A stretch of DNA of 64,000 bases from Mansonella perstans (taxonomy: Eukaryota; Nematoda; Chromadorea; Rhabditida; Onchocercidae): the NCBI GenBank assembly GCA_037074765.1, contig JBAMDO010000008.1:1-64000 (forward strand), written 5' to 3'. The notes under the pieces were generated by a model, which had not been told where the DNA came from, did not search any database, and saw nothing but the letters and a program-made list of their open reading frames with translations. Of the stretch, positions 47,411-61,092 are shown one piece after another. The translations under genes and the position numbers were made by a program. Numbering within the stretch: position 1 is the stretch's first letter; every line of letters begins with the position of its first letter.

Positions 47411-50400
47411 TCAACAATTCTTAAACACTCCACTACCACTAATTTCAGCTTTTTCAACATCCTTCAAAAATCCTTCCCAAACCTGCAAATGTAATTGGCT
47501 TAGGTTTTTCTACTAAAGTACATCTAGAGCTGTGTTCAAAATTAAATTTAGATTTAAAGTTTTACTGTTATGTAAATGTAATTATTCCATTATTTTGCAA
47601 TAATAAACTTACATTAAAATTCGAATCTGTTGAATCTATGAATGGATTCTTGAAAGCAATTTCTGTTGAAGGACATTCCAATAGTTGCGACGGTAAGGTT
47701 AATGATGATGATGATGAAAAAGGAGTAACAGGAGATGAAGCCGCTATCGTAGTTGGTGTAGTTACACTTGCCGTTAACTTTGACCAGTCAGATGCAAATG
47801 AGTTTACTCCAGAACTAGTAGCATCATCCAAAAATCGTAAATCTATGAGATCCGATGAAGAACGATTCGCTAGAAAAGATAAAGAAAATGGATGTGTAGC
47901 AAAACCAGTTCACTTTTTACCGATATTATTTCTTCAGTCCATGGATGCATCGATTATATCCAAACAGTCCTCGGAATTTCACTATGATCTCATCATCAAA
48001 CATCGCAAAACTATTTCAAATTTAATACGAAACATATTTGCATGTCAAAATTTCAATATCATTATTAAATTTCAATACTATTACTCTGAATCCAGTGATT
48101 TTTTATTTTTCAAAACATTATATAATTAAAACTGGAGTTTACCAATTCTAGTTGGCTGCCATCCTGGTGGTGGAGCTATAGCTGGGATTATAGTACTTGA
48201 TCTTTCCTTCATTGAATTTGCTTCCACTGATATTAGTGTTTGACCTGTTATATCGTTTGTTGGCTCAGTGATGGTTTCATTTTGATATTCCTCTGGTAAG
48301 GCCAGTGGACTTTCAATTCTATTACCCAATAAATTCGGTCCATTCAAATTCTCCAAATCTTGTAGCATTTGCTCCATTTCCCGTTCATATTGGTCTATTT
48401 CAATTAAACTAAAAGCAATTTATTATTAGAATTTATTCATCTGTAATAATTTATTTATCAAATTTGATCACTAATCTCATCAGAAAGACTTTTTTTAAAC
48501 TCCAATAGAATTATCTAACATTTCCGGCTCCTTTTCGACAGTTTTAATGGAGTCATCATTTTCACAAGTAAGCTCTTCTAACGGTTCATTCAGATCCTGC
48601 AAAAACTGTAGTTTATTGTTGTTGGAAAATTCATTCGTTGTTAGTTTATTTGCCGGATCTTTTGACTAGAATTATAACATTTTATGAAATCCTTCATTTT
48701 TTATATATGAAAATATGATTGAGATATTTACAATTTCAGCAATAATTACCGTTAGTATTTGAAATTCGTAATGTTTACGACTGGACACAAAATCATAAAT
48801 CTTCTCATATGCCAGCGTCGTTTGTTCATAAAAATTGTATAATAATTTCTGATATGATTCCAATAACTGTCAAAATATATATCAAATTAAATTAATTGTT
48901 ATCATAATTGAAATTAAAATGGAATGTGCAATTTTCTAAGTTATTTGATAGCATCAAAAATCATTTGATCTTCCGAAAGATCACTTATTTTGGCAACTGT
49001 CCTTGTTCATCTGAGAAAAACTCACAAAGATTTCATGTTTACTTATTGATTTGTTGGACAGTCGAACAGAATGAAGTTATTTATTTAAATAAATGAATCA
49101 ACTGATAAGAAATTTTCTTCTAAATTAAAAATAACCATATATTTGGAAATCTCAGAGGTATGTATGAATAATATGGAAATTTCACATCGATTCCTGTTTT
49201 CCTGTTGTTAAATCTTCTCGTTCGCTTATTTAAACATTTCAATATTTTTTTTGAAGCTCATTATAGCTTTACATTTGGTACGTTTGACGTATAATATGAA
49301 ACAATTGCGGGATGAATGATAAATTGAATGGAATAAATTAAGCTGCTAACCATCTCCAAACGTGACAGAATATGACAGCTTTAGATTAAAAAAAAGACAA
49401 CAAGTTTTTTTTCAGTTCGAAATTTGAAAGTAATATTTGAAAAAAATCATAATACCTGCGAAAACAAATTATAACGACTAGCAACCAGTAAATCCACCTT
49501 CTGAAGAGTATCCAACTTTAAACTATCCAATTTCTCCTTATTTCGCCTAACAACATTTTGCGCTGTACGAAATTTTTCCAAAATATTTCCTGCGTCTGGA
49601 TCAAGCTGAAATATATGGAACTCTTGACGATTCTAGGAAACTAGTCAATAAGTTGCCGGAAATGTATAAAACATTATTATGCATAAAACAAATAAAATTC
49701 CTTAAATTTGAAACATCAGTTCGAAAGAGTGAAAAGATAGAAATTAACTAACACTTAAAAGATCAATATAGAATCATCTTAATAGCAATTAACCTCTTTA
49801 CTCGTTTTTTTCATCCACAACAATGATCCTCTGTATTCCGTTCTAGCTTTTTCCGCAGCATCTATTGTACCCGCACAATCCGCAATGGCTCTTTCCGTGA
49901 AAACATGAAGTTCACCAAATAATCGCAGTAATGGATTTCGAATTTGTAATCTGACAATTGCTAAGCTTTGCAGATTTTATTAATAAATTGGCTCATAGAT
50001 AAAAAATCGCTTGATCAGCCGGTTAACTTTTATTGGAAAATGGAATAACACTGAAATGAATTAGCCTAGTAATTCAAAAGAAATTAACAAATTTTTACTT
50101 CAGCTCAACTCATAAATTATTAAAATTAAAATCATAAAAATTAAGAAAAATGAAATGGAATAAAAGATCAATTTGAAAAAATGAAATCTGGAAAAAACAG
50201 CTAATCTATGCCAGACTAAACGAAATGATTTCGCTTAACTGTTTAATGAATTATAAGAAGATATAGAAAATAAGTAAAATATAGATATAAAACATATAAA
50301 TAAATGATCCCGTACGTAATAGCTATATTTGATGCCCTTGAGGATCATCGGTCTAAAAAAAAAAGATGGTAAAATCCACTAATCTTATATGATCTAGCAC

Positions 50401-52036
50401 AAAACTAGCCAATCCGTCCCCACTCATGAGGATTGAGCGGATATAAACTTTAGCTCCACACCATTCATATCAAACTTAAGATATCATTTCTATCAGCAAT
50501 GATTAGATTGTTATCCACTAATGAGTCATAGAAATAAATAAATACATATGTAATAAGATATACAATAAGATATATAAATAAAATATAGATAAAAAACATA
50601 TAAATAATAATAATAAAATTATAAAAGGATAATTTATAATAATAATCCCGCACGTAACTGATATATTTGATGTCCTCGAGGAACATCGGTCCAAAAAACA
50701 AAAAGGTGATAAAACCACCAGTCTTCAAGATAAAAGCGATGACTTGACCTCACTCACATAAACTCGTTATGTCGTATCAAACTTAAGATATCATTTCTAT
50801 CAGCAATGATTAGATTGTTATCCACTAATGAGTCATAGAAATAAATAAATAAATAAATACATACATATATACATATATATGTAATAAGATATACAATAAG
50901 ATATATAAATAAAATATACGAGACGTCGTTTAGGAAATAACCTGTGATATACCGAAAGCCCCAATACTTTGGCAACTGCAACCATAACACGACCAACAGC
51001 TTCCAATTCTGTGCCATGATCCTCTTTCAACATTTTACTTAATTCAAATTCCGCTTGAGCTAATCCTAAAGGATTAACTCAGAATTAGCTCATTGCATAA
51101 ACTATTTGAATTTCGCTTTTTAAATGATTTTCAATGTATCAGAAATATAAATAATACTGCATGAAAAAAATGTGCTACAAACAGTAGTTCAATCAACATA
51201 GTAATGTTAAAAGTTTTTTTGAATTTTTAATGAAAAATAAAACTTTAAAATTTTGAATAAATTATGATTGATTCATTTAGAATTAATGAATTACTGTTTA
51301 GATAATGTTGATAATCATCGATGCAGCAAAGCATTTGTTCAGATGTCTGTTGAACGAATCGAAACAGAGTTACTTTTGTGTCAAATTCCGCATCTGAAGC
51401 TAACAGATATTCATCTTCCTGAAATTACTACATTCGTTAAATTTTATTCAAATTTCATTTTTATGAATAAATTTAAAAATGAATGTTTCATTTAAAGAAT
51501 TTCTATTCTTCCACTATCAAAACATTATGATTTTGCAATTCATCGAAAGCCTTATTTAACCTTCTTTCCCAGTTTTTTCCTAATTAATTGCTTTGCTGTC
51601 CAGTATTGCTGGAGCATTTTGTTCACTGTGGGCTCATCAAATCGATCCACAAAACGATCAAAATTCAAATCGCTAAAATTAAATGCCAATTAATCAATGT
51701 TATTAAAATATTCAGTAACCTACTACACAATTAAATCTGTTATATATTTTTAATAAAAAAAACAAACAACGAATTGATAGATAGCTCAAAAAAATATCCA
51801 ATATCGCATGGAAAGCTAAAGTTAAACATTCTGGATAATAATCCAGCAGGAATAAATTGAGCTAATATCAAGCACAGTGAAGGGATATATTTGCTTTGCA
51901 CAAATTTCAAATAACTATGAAATGTACGGGATGCTATATCAGTGAGGAGACAGTAAAAGGCTAAAACAGTGAAATTCTTTTCACAATTTTTGAATTGTTA
52001 CCTGGTTGCTGATTCGTAATAACGTGCATAAGCCAT
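47411..52036 (-). CDS. ric-19: ICA1/ICA69-type arfaptin-homology (BAR) protein, RIC-19 orthologue
   Basis: Eleven minus-strand exons: 52036-52002, 51672-51561, 51418-51295, 51065-50942, 49950-49794, 49605-49456, 48866-48750, 48665-48520, 48408-48143, 47842-47613 and 47482-47411; 1533 bases, 510 residues, near the 480 of human ICA1. The AH/BAR domain reads QQYWTAKQLIRKKLGKKEDE, LLASDAEFDTKV, FTERAIADCAGTIDAAEKAR, TEYRGSLLWMKKTSKELDPD and QKVDLLVASRYNLFSQ, each matching ICA1 at the same place. The tail ends with a W-GFLKD segment comparable to the WFNLFADLD motif near the ICA1 C-terminus. The family binds Rab2 at the Golgi and acts in dense-core vesicle maturation in neurons. The exon 8 donor (gttaga) is weak but is the one that keeps phase. 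Confidence 0.9.
50285..50905. repeat. ~0.3-kb tandem duplication in an ICA1 intron
   Basis: Two landmarks repeat in the same order: cgtacgtaa...gaggatcatcggtc at about 50313 and 50648, and gcaatgattagattgttatc at about 50499 and 50802, each followed by aataaataaa and gatatataaataaaatata. A partial third end lies near 50896. Outside the landmarks the units have drifted, but the second landmark is almost unchanged over 70 bases. Confidence 0.8.
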
Positions 52037-52830
52037 CGTTGCCACCTTTCAGTTTTCACTTTTCCAACAAGTTCATGCACATTATGAAATTTTAATTGCG
52101 TCAATAATTTAAATGGAAATTATGAATTATGAAATTTAAATTAAATATTTCAATTTTTTTCTGTCATATTTTTCAATTTTTCATTCGAAATCTTTATTTT
52201 AATCATTGTTCATTCACTGGAAACATCGTTTAATTTTGCCAGAATTTTCATGAATTGATTTTAACTTTTGATTACATTAATATATTATTTCCAACGTACT
52301 TGATTACATTTCTTAATTAATTAGGACCCTATGCAGTTAATTGTAACATAGTTCAGTCATGCAATAAAAATTTTTAATCTTTTCAAGAAATTTATTCTGC
52401 TGCAAAATATTATAAGCCTTAAGCAAGTCTCATTTGATGTTTTATTAATTAGTGTTAAACTTTGTCACTGGATTTGTCACACTTCAGTAAACAAGGTGAC
52501 AAGATTTGCGTGCGCAAAAATAGCACATCAAATTGTAACATTTCAAAATTTTCTTGATTTACTCAAAAATTTCGGGTAAGAGCAGCATACTACGATATAA
52601 ATATTACACGGTATAAATGTACGGTATAAATATATTTGTAAATATTATACATATTACGGTAATCATCTAAACAATAATAACGTTTCAATAGTGGCTTTAG
52701 TAGAATTCCTTAAATAAACTGAAAATATCACAGCAAAATAATTAGACTGAAAAACTCGATTATTGATTAACTTTTACTGTTCACTTTTTTTTTTGCTTAA
52801 AAATAGTTAAGTACTTGAGTGAACTCAAGA

Positions 52831-52940
52831 ATAAAATTAAAAGTTAAACTTAAATGAAATAAAATTAAAAGTTAAACTTGAATGAAATAAAATTAAAAGT
52901 TAAACTTAAATGAAATAAAATTAAAAATTAAGCTTAAATG
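52831..52940. repeat. 28-bp minisatellite
   Basis: Four units starting ataaaattaaaagttaaact at 52831, 52859, 52887 and 52915, an exact 28-base period with one to three changes per unit. Confidence 0.92.
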
Positions 52941-53707
52941 AATCAATGTGCCACTATACTTGTTAAGCATTTATCGATTACAATAACATGCTAAAATAGC
53001 AGAACGACTGAGTAAAGAGCAAAAGAAGTAGTGGAATGAGAGCTCATGAATGAGAATGAATGATAGCAATGGGAAAGATTTCAGGATAACCATTAGCTAG
53101 CTAAGATTAAAATATGCTGCTTTCAATGATGGATATTTGTTAATCAATTAATTACTTTGCAAATTTCATTTAGCTTAATTTTCAAGCTTTTCATCTTCTA
53201 TTCTCTCTCTTATTAGCTTATATTTTGCTTTAGCCGACAAATAAACTAATTATCGAATTGAATTCATTCCCAGTTACCAATGCTAGCTAGCTATGTTATG
53301 GGAGAGATATTATTGGTATAGAAGGAAAGAGTGTATACAGTACAACGGAGAAAGGATGAATGGTAGATGATTCTGTGGATGATACTGTTACTGTATCCTT
53401 GTATTTACATATTACAGTCAGTACTGTTAACTTGTTTAGGAACTGTACTCCTTGAAATAGCGATGTGTTTTTTCATTTTTTCGTAGAGAAAGGGTGCGGC
53501 CGCATTAAAAGCCGTAATATGGGAGATATGAGGGTTCTATGAGGGAAGAGCGGGAGACTGCAAGGTAAGATGTGGGGAATCTTTGTTAGTTATTTTATTG
53601 TTTCGATACTTCTTAATGAGTAGAATTGCTTTAAATCTAATGTTTCGTCATTTTGCAGGCAAGAAGAATGGGCTCATAAACTTTTTTAGGCTCTTAAATT
53701 AAACTCG

Positions 53708-53717
53708 ATAATTTCAG
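53708..53717 (+). promoter_or_regulatory. Probable trans-splice acceptor of SNIP1
   Basis: The run ataatttcag ends directly at the start ATG, so the spliced leader would supply nearly the whole 5' UTR. Confidence 0.55.
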
Positions 53718-56609
53718 ATGACGCGTAAACACAAAAATAACAACTCAAGTGATTCAGAGAGGTCACGCTCTCCAGCTCGACGGTCCATGTCACCCTCAAC
53801 TTCTCGCAGACATTCTTCACGCCATCATACAGCACATTTCTCCAGTTTTCATGGTTTCTATCTTTCTTTCTTTTTTTTGGCTCAGTTGACTATATCATAT
53901 AAACGGCAGCTTATTGGCTGCACCATATAATCGATAGCTTGTTGGCTATACCATGTACTAGGTTGCAAATAAACAACAAAAGCTCCATTTGAATCTGATT
54001 CTTTGAAGTTAGTGTCTTACGAACTTCATCCAAGTAAGACACATCTCGGTGGTTTTGAGATTTGGTTTTTATTTTTTGTAAATGTTACCGGGCAGTTTAT
54101 TTACTATAGTATTTATAGAAAGCGGTTTTTGATATATAGCCTATAATTTAAAACTTCTGGTAAACAGGCAGCGGTTGGTTGAAATGTTCATAGATAAAAC
54201 ACGAATTTCTTTTTATTTGTGAAATTAGAAAAAGTAATGATTGCTATTTTTTATTGCCTTGACCATTTTTTAATGCCATTGTTTCCTGTTGGCGGCAAAA
54301 GTTCACCTGGTTTTTCATATGCCCTCGACCACCAAAATTTTTGCAGTTAGTTGTAAAGTTATCTGGAAAGAAAGCAACTTTGATTTTATGAAATAGAATT
54401 TTGTTTATACATTTTCTCTATTGCTTGACGTCACTGCAAAATTTTTCTAAAAGGAAACAACCTTGATTTCATGAGAAAAGCAGTTTTTTCTCAACACCAT
54501 GTGGTATCGCTTGAATGAATTGAGGATTAGCGATAGAAAAAATAATAGACATTTGCAGAACGAAAAAAGAAAAAGATAAAGCAATGATATGAATTGAAAA
54601 TATGGCACATACGGAAATGACAGTGCTGACTTTCCAGGAAGAATTTCTAATGGTAAATCAGGGAAAAGAAGAGAAATGATGCAGATTCACACAAAAAAAA
54701 GAGAGGAGGAAGGTCGAGATTTTTTCAGCAGACACGATTTGCATAAAAGTGAGTTCTTCACAATGAATCGATTGTGTTCAAATTTGTCGTGATTATATAT
54801 TCCCAAATTTATGAAAAAATGAATGGTTTTAAAATTTCATAACTATTTATATTCTTGATTACCATAAAAAGTATTAGTTTATACTTTCTCCTAAAGGTTT
54901 TTTAATTCTTTCTTGATTGCTTATTTGTATTGGTCCATAACTGTAGATATTAACAAATTTGACTTTTCATAAGGGAAATTAGAGAACAGATTTACTTTAA
55001 GACGGTAGGTTAAGCAGTAATTAGATAAATCTTCTGAAGAAATTGTGTTATTTTTTTTCTTTTTATTATAGCAAAGATGTTTCAATTGCCTTCGTTATGG
55101 TTTATTCTACGTTATTGCTACTCTACTTAGGGTAGAAGCTATTTCAAATTTGGTCAATTCAGGAAGCGTTTTCGAACCAGTGCCAAAAAACTTGTATGAC
55201 AGCTGTATGTTGACAGCGATACTACTTTTTTTCTCAAATGACAATTTGATTTTTATATTGCAGGGATCCAAAAGGACCTTGACAAAAAAACTGATAGAAA
55301 ATTATCGAGTAGTAATAGAAAAGAAAAAAGAATCAAGAATGTAGTCGAGAATCATTTGTAAGTTTTTATGAATTTCGAATTGTTTTAACATTTTGGGTGA
55401 TTCTAAACTTCTCATGCGTTTATACATGTTATAGACTGTGGGATGGAATATTTGAAGAGGAGCATTGTACACTTTCCATTTCGCTGATTCCACACAAATA
55501 TTTTCAGTGGTCGACCGCAGGATCCGTTTGGTAAATACCTTCGCGGCGATTACGACAATAAAGAAGAACCGAAGATCGAAAAAGAAAAGCCGAATTTTGA
55601 ACCAAGTGGGAAACTAGCTGAAGATACTAATACCTATCGAGGTGTTGTTATCAAATACAATGAACCGTCCGATGCACATTTACCAAAATTACGTTGGCGT
55701 CTTTATCCGTTTAAGGTTGCTTGCTGATTTTTCTGTCACGAGTTTCATGAAATTATGATATTCATTCTCTACTTTTTATTGCTTAAGTATTAATTCCTAC
55801 TTTTAGCGTGACGCACAAGTTATACGTAGCAAAATAGTAGATAAATATAAGGTTATTTTTTTAGGTTTTTAGACTATTTTGCTTCTTTATATTTTCCTAT
55901 TTTCAAAATTTAGAATTGTTCCATTCTTTTATGCTTCGCTCAAAATTTAAGGCTTTTTCATTTTTATCAAAATATTTACAGGAATAGTATGACTTGGCAT
56001 ATTAATTTTTACTTTTCCATACTTTATTGTTATCATTGGCACAGGGCGATGAGGCATTACCAGTTCTCTATGTTCATCGACAATCAGCATATCTTATCGG
56101 ACGTGACCGTAAAATCGCTGATCTCCCGGTAGATCATCCTAGTTGTTCCAAACAACATGCTGTCTTTCAGTATCGTCTCACGCCGAAGGATTTACCTGAT
56201 GGAACAACTGTTAAGCGTATACGTCCTTACATAATAGACCTCGGTTCAGCGAATGGTACATATTTGAATAATGAACGTATTGAGTCACAGCGGTGAATCT
56301 TTTTTTTTCTTTTTTTTCTATTTGATTTTTATTATTGCAATATGTTGGATTTAATGGAGTAATTTTGAAGCATATTAATTGGGAAGTTGTCGCTGTTTTG
56401 GTCTTCTCTCGACCGTCAGTTATTCATGCTTTCATGAGCAAATACAGTTATTTTTCATCTTATTTTATGTGTTCAGATTCGTTGAGTTGCGAGAAAAGGA
56501 TGTATTGAAATTTGGATTTAGCACACGTGAATTCGTATTACTTAATGAAAAATCAAATGATGGTGAAGATGTGGAAACAATCAAGAAAGAGGAAGTATCA
56601 CCTTCCTGA
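53718..56609 (+). CDS. SNIP1: SNIP1-like nuclear protein with FHA domain
   Basis: Exons: 53718-53844 (end uncertain), 55264-55357, 55508-55715, 56045-56292 and 56477-56609. The N-terminus is an Arg/Ser-rich tail (SDSERSRSPARRSMSPS) as in human SNIP1. The conserved part begins KPNFEPSGKLAEDTNTYRG, then VVIKYNEPSDAHLPKLRWR, LYPFKGDEALPVLYVHRQSA and the FHA phosphothreonine site: YLIGRDRKIADLPVDHPS, CSKQHAVFQYRL and LGSANGTYLNNERI, closing ELREKDVLKFGFSTREFVLL. It is near-identical in pattern to human SNIP1, a spliceosome-associated factor that also acts in TGF-beta signalling and miRNA processing. Exon 1 to 55264 spans 1.4 kb with a weak gttttc donor, so a middle N-terminal exon may be missing. 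The last residues are acidic (VETIKKEEVSPS). Confidence 0.92.
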
Positions 56610-59242
56610 TTCATTTAATGTTTAAATTTATTACGATTTAAACATACGATGTTTTATGCGGTATTCTACTGGAATTTAAATATCATTTGTTGCATATTAA
56701 TTTTAAAGATAGAATTTTCTAATTCGTTCAAAAGCTTCTTCAAAATCAGAGAGTTTACGAAGTTGATTTGTTGTTCCTATATATATATATATGATATATA
56801 TAACTTTCTATTACTCATATATATATATATATGGAAATCTAAACTTTGTTTTATACAGTTCCATAAAATATGTGGAAGCAAATAATATAAGAGTAATAGG
56901 AAGTTATGTGTTTTGCGTTTTTTATAAGGAATTTTTCCCAGAAATTGTTAGAATATTCAGATTGGTTGGTCAAAACTTTTTGGTTTTTGGTTATTCTGAT
57001 TTTGCCTGTTTTGTATGTTTTTTCTTTGCTAATTGATTTTTTCTTCTATTTTCACTGTTTTTTGAATAAATGAAATGAATTATAGAAAATGCAGAAATTT
57101 AAAATCTTTTTTTCTAGGGCCTGCAATAATACAGAATTAGTTTTGCCATAAATTTAGTGTGGATCCCTAAGTGGACAGAGAAATTTTTAATAGCTTATCT
57201 GTGGACCACTTTTTGTCATATGAAGAGACAACTGTGATTTTGGTGGTCGTCATCAGTTTTCCAGGAATTGATATAAAGGAATGGGAAATTTTAAACCTTT
57301 GGTTTTTTTCGGAAGGAATAATTATAGTGAATATTAAATATGGAAGAATGTAGTTTACGCATACGATAAGGCCAACGAAGAATCAGGATACTCAAAGAGA
57401 AAGCACCGCGATATCGGGAAAAAACTTATACTCAAGCAAGCAATGAAAATAATGAATGTACGGTTCAGTTAGCTGTACCAGTCAGTGAGTGAAATTGGTC
57501 AAGTAATTAATTAGTTGGTACTATGTTGCTTATCAAGAACTCATCTCTTATCAAGAAAGAACACTGGATGATATAGTCTCGCTATGAAGGATTTTTTGGC
57601 TTGCACTCTTTTTCATTCTCTCCTTTCAACATTGATAATTTTGTTTACCATTCAATTTTTTTAAATTCACAGAGAACAAGAAAGAAAGAATTGAATCAGT
57701 CATAATTTGTGGCGGCATACTTTCATTAGGCTTCATTAGGCTATATCCTTTAACATTTCCTTTAATCAAATTCCCGATATTTTTTTTTCCAAATTACTTT
57801 CATTTTAGTTCAGTTCTTTTCTTTTTACTTTTACTCATCTTATCGAACTATTTCATACTGTTTTTCTAAAATTTAGTCATTTAATATTTATTTAATGCAA
57901 ATTGTTGTTCCCTTTTTTTTTTAAATTTCAGTATATTTTTAAATTTCAATTTTAGACTTCCTGGTGCAATAATACAACAAAAAAATATAATCAATTACAG
58001 GAAGAGCAAACACTGATTCATAAGTTGTTGTTTTGCTAGAACTAGACAGGACATACTCTACGAGATGAATAATGTTTTACGATCGATATTGGACTAGAAA
58101 TTATAATTGGACATCAGTTAGGTAGGTGCTATTAGTGTAATGGAGATGTTTTTCAGTAATTCTTCCACTCCATTTCTTCTTACCTTTTACAACTCAAAAT
58201 GTTTCATTATATATCATTTTGAAAATTTTCAGAAAAATTCTACTAGAATTCAATTTCATCTGAATAATTTAAAATCATTTGTTATGATTCGTGATAATCA
58301 TATATTACATATACTAAATGAAATTATCTCCAGTTACAGTTAAATCCATTGAATTAAAATAACTATTGAGAATATATTTAGAACAAAAAAAATAATTAGT
58401 AATAATTAATTAAAATTTTCAGAAATTGAAATTCATCTCATTCTTCTTAGTTTTATTATTTCATTCATCTCATTCTTCTTAGTTCTCTTAACAAAACTTG
58501 TTCTCTAACTAATTGCTTCCTGCTTACCAAATTTAAAATTTTACACCATACTTTTGCACTTTTCATAGTTAATTTCTCCTCTTCAGCTTTTTCGCATTTC
58601 ATAAACTGCTAACGGTAGTTTTTTTCCCGGTCAAAACTATCTGGAAAGTAAGAAAGAGAGATCTGTTCACACACTCTCTCTCTCTCTTTCGATCTTACTT
58701 CTCTTAAATATTTTTAATTACAAATTTTTAGCATACAGTTGAGAGCACTATGTTATATGCTATCCATCCATGTTGTTTTCCAATATTTTTGTTCCTCAAG
58801 AGAAATAAGCTATTTTATCTGTCTTAATTGTTTATCTTTCTAGTTGTTATTGATAAAGAGAGGAAAAGATTTTTTGTTTTTGCTTCAAATTTCCATCAAA
58901 ATTATCGATTAGCTAAAAAGTGAAAATCTATCCGACCATCAATTTCTGTTGTTTGATATTTTTCTCTTCAACTGTAGTTTAAGATGAACAAACACAGGTG
59001 TGAGGTAACTTAGGCTAGCAACAACAACAGCAACAATGGCAAAAGCAAAATGGCTGCAACAATGTCGATGACGATGGCAGATGGCATTAGACTGGTGCCT
59101 TTATCAATTTTCATTAACTCAATTTAGTTTTTGATGTTTGACATCATTGGGTCGGGTTGGAAATAGTTGAAAGTAATTTGATATTTGTAAGAAATTACAA
59201 TTGAAATTTACATCATCATTAATGATGATAATGGTAGCAAAA

Positions 59243-59326
59243 GAAGGAAAGTGGAACAGGAGATAATAAATTTAAAGGTGGCAAAGAAGGAAAGTGGAAC
59301 AAGAGATAATAAATTTAAATTAATGA
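59243..59326. repeat. 43-bp tandem duplication
   Basis: The unit gaaggaaagtggaacaggag and its continuation through gataataaatttaaa starts at 59243 and again at 59286, with one or two changes. Confidence 0.85.
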
Positions 59327-60117
59327 GTATTTTCGAAACAGGAAATGATTAATTTTGAGTGTTTTCAACTATGAGAAGAAATTACAACAATTCTTTCAAT
59401 CTTTAGAATTTAATTTCATCAAATGACTACTGATTCATTTTTATTGTTAGCAAGAATTTTAGAAGATAAGCATTAGCCTTCGTTTTGCTTGCTTGAAATA
59501 ATAACTCTTTACCTTTCAGCAGATTATTGTACAGAAAATTATATTATTTTCCAATCCTTATAAATTTAGACTTTCTGATTTACAAATTTGGACTTTTTTT
59601 GATTTATTGATCACATTTTACTAATCCCCAAAACACCAATCATTTGTAATTCACTATGAGAGGGTTAATAATTCATTGTCGTCACATTTTTATTGTCCCA
59701 TCAGTTTTGACTGACTAACGTTAATCCCTTTTCTATTCTGTTTGCGATTATCCAAACTTTATTGGCCTCATTTACTAATCTCCAAAACAAAAATCATTTT
59801 CATTTATTGATCATTAATAATGTGGTATGAGAAGAATTTTAGTCGTGATCTCAATTCCACCAGTAAACAGTGATCTGTTACCTAGAATTTTCGGGTAATG
59901 TGATGACATAGATGAAAATTCTACCTGGATTCCAAGGTAATATAAATTACAAGCTTACCTCATGTTTCCGGATAACATAGGATTACTTAATTGTTTCAAA
60001 AATAACATCATTAATAATCTACTCTACTACAATCAAAATGATTGCAAACAAAACTTTTTTTCAACAATTATCTCTCACATACCAAAAAGTTTGAACTAGG
60101 TTTTTTTTTTTCGAAAC

Positions 60118-60366
60118 GATCCCTTTTACTTTGTCATCTATGGGCCAAGCAGTTCAGCAGGCCATATGCATTTCTGGATTTCCAATATATTTGAAGCCAT
60201 GCTTGAACGGGGCGGAACTGAAAATGTTGCAGCAAAGAATCTACTATGTCCTCTCATTGAAATGATTGAAATGGCAAGGAGAGAAAATGTGCAAGCTATG
60301 AACAACCTATCCCAGCTGTGCTCTCTTCATTCCGGGCCTAAATTGTCACACGGCTTTGCTCCTTAA
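60118..60366 (+). CDS. Possible coding exon of unknown function
   Basis: An open stretch follows a T-run and reads DPFYFVIYGPSSSAGHMHFW, then IFEAMLERGGTENVAAKNL, LIEMIEMARRENVQAMNNL and a TAA at 60364. Amino-acid use is balanced, unlike the Phe/Ile/Lys-rich ORFs that AT-rich DNA yields by chance. It could be a last exon of an unseen gene, a small gene starting at the ATG at 60166, or a remnant of a transposed coding piece. I do not recognise the family, and no partner exon was found. Confidence 0.3.
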   Translation, partial: DPFYFVIYGPSSSAGHMHFWISNIFEAMLERGGTENVAAKNLLCPLIEMIEMARRENVQAMNNLSQLCSLHSGPKLSHGFAP

Positions 60367-61092
60367 TTTTACCAAGCCTTTTTCAGGCCTTTTTTCTCCT
60401 TATTATTTATTATTGCTATTGCGGTTTATTAGCATTGGGAAACTAGCATTAGCCACAATTGAATTTTGAGGCAGAAAAATATAGAAAAAAGCTAGTAAAG
60501 GACAAGATAGGCGACAATATTGCTTAGTTTTTTCAGCAAATACAGCAGATTCTTTTTTATTACTTAACTGGATTAATATTTCGGAAATTTTTACTGCTAA
60601 CAGAATTGTACATCTACTAAGGACAGCTAAGGACATCTTCCATTGGACTGTTCTTTTTTTCGTGTTTCTATTGTTTATTTATTTAATTTTTTTTTAGCGC
60701 CTTGAAAATTCGAAATTTGATAACGCGACAGTTTTAATTTTATTGATTGATTTTAAATTCTTTATTTTACCATTTAGTACAAATATTTATATGGACTTGG
60801 TTAGGAAAATTCTGAATGCAACTGAAATGCCTTCTTCCTTGTTCTTGCTAAATTTATAATTTAATCAAATCTATTTATGATTAACTGAATGCTTTTTCTA
60901 CTACTTATTGCTTCCTCATTAAGAAAATAATCTGTATATTTTAAATTACCAGGAATTATCTGTACTTTATTTTGCAAGCACTCTATTGCTGTGAGTAATT
61001 AGACTATAATAGTCCAATTAAGGGACAAATTAAGCAGAAAGTGCAATTCACACTTTTAAATGTCCCATCAATGATGAACAAAGATTGTCCAG

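Larger units (their letters stand above)
52037..53717. other. Divergent intergenic region, ICA1 to SNIP1
   Basis: Holds promoters of both genes. Apart from the 28-bp array below, no structure or gene was recognised. A notI-like gcggccgc sits at about 53497, unusual in such AT-rich DNA. Confidence 0.4.

Noticed and set aside
47638..48129. A 163-codon plus-strand ORF.
   Set aside because: It is antisense to ICA1 exon 10 (47613-47842) and its flanking intron; the minus-strand exon splices in phase and matches the family.
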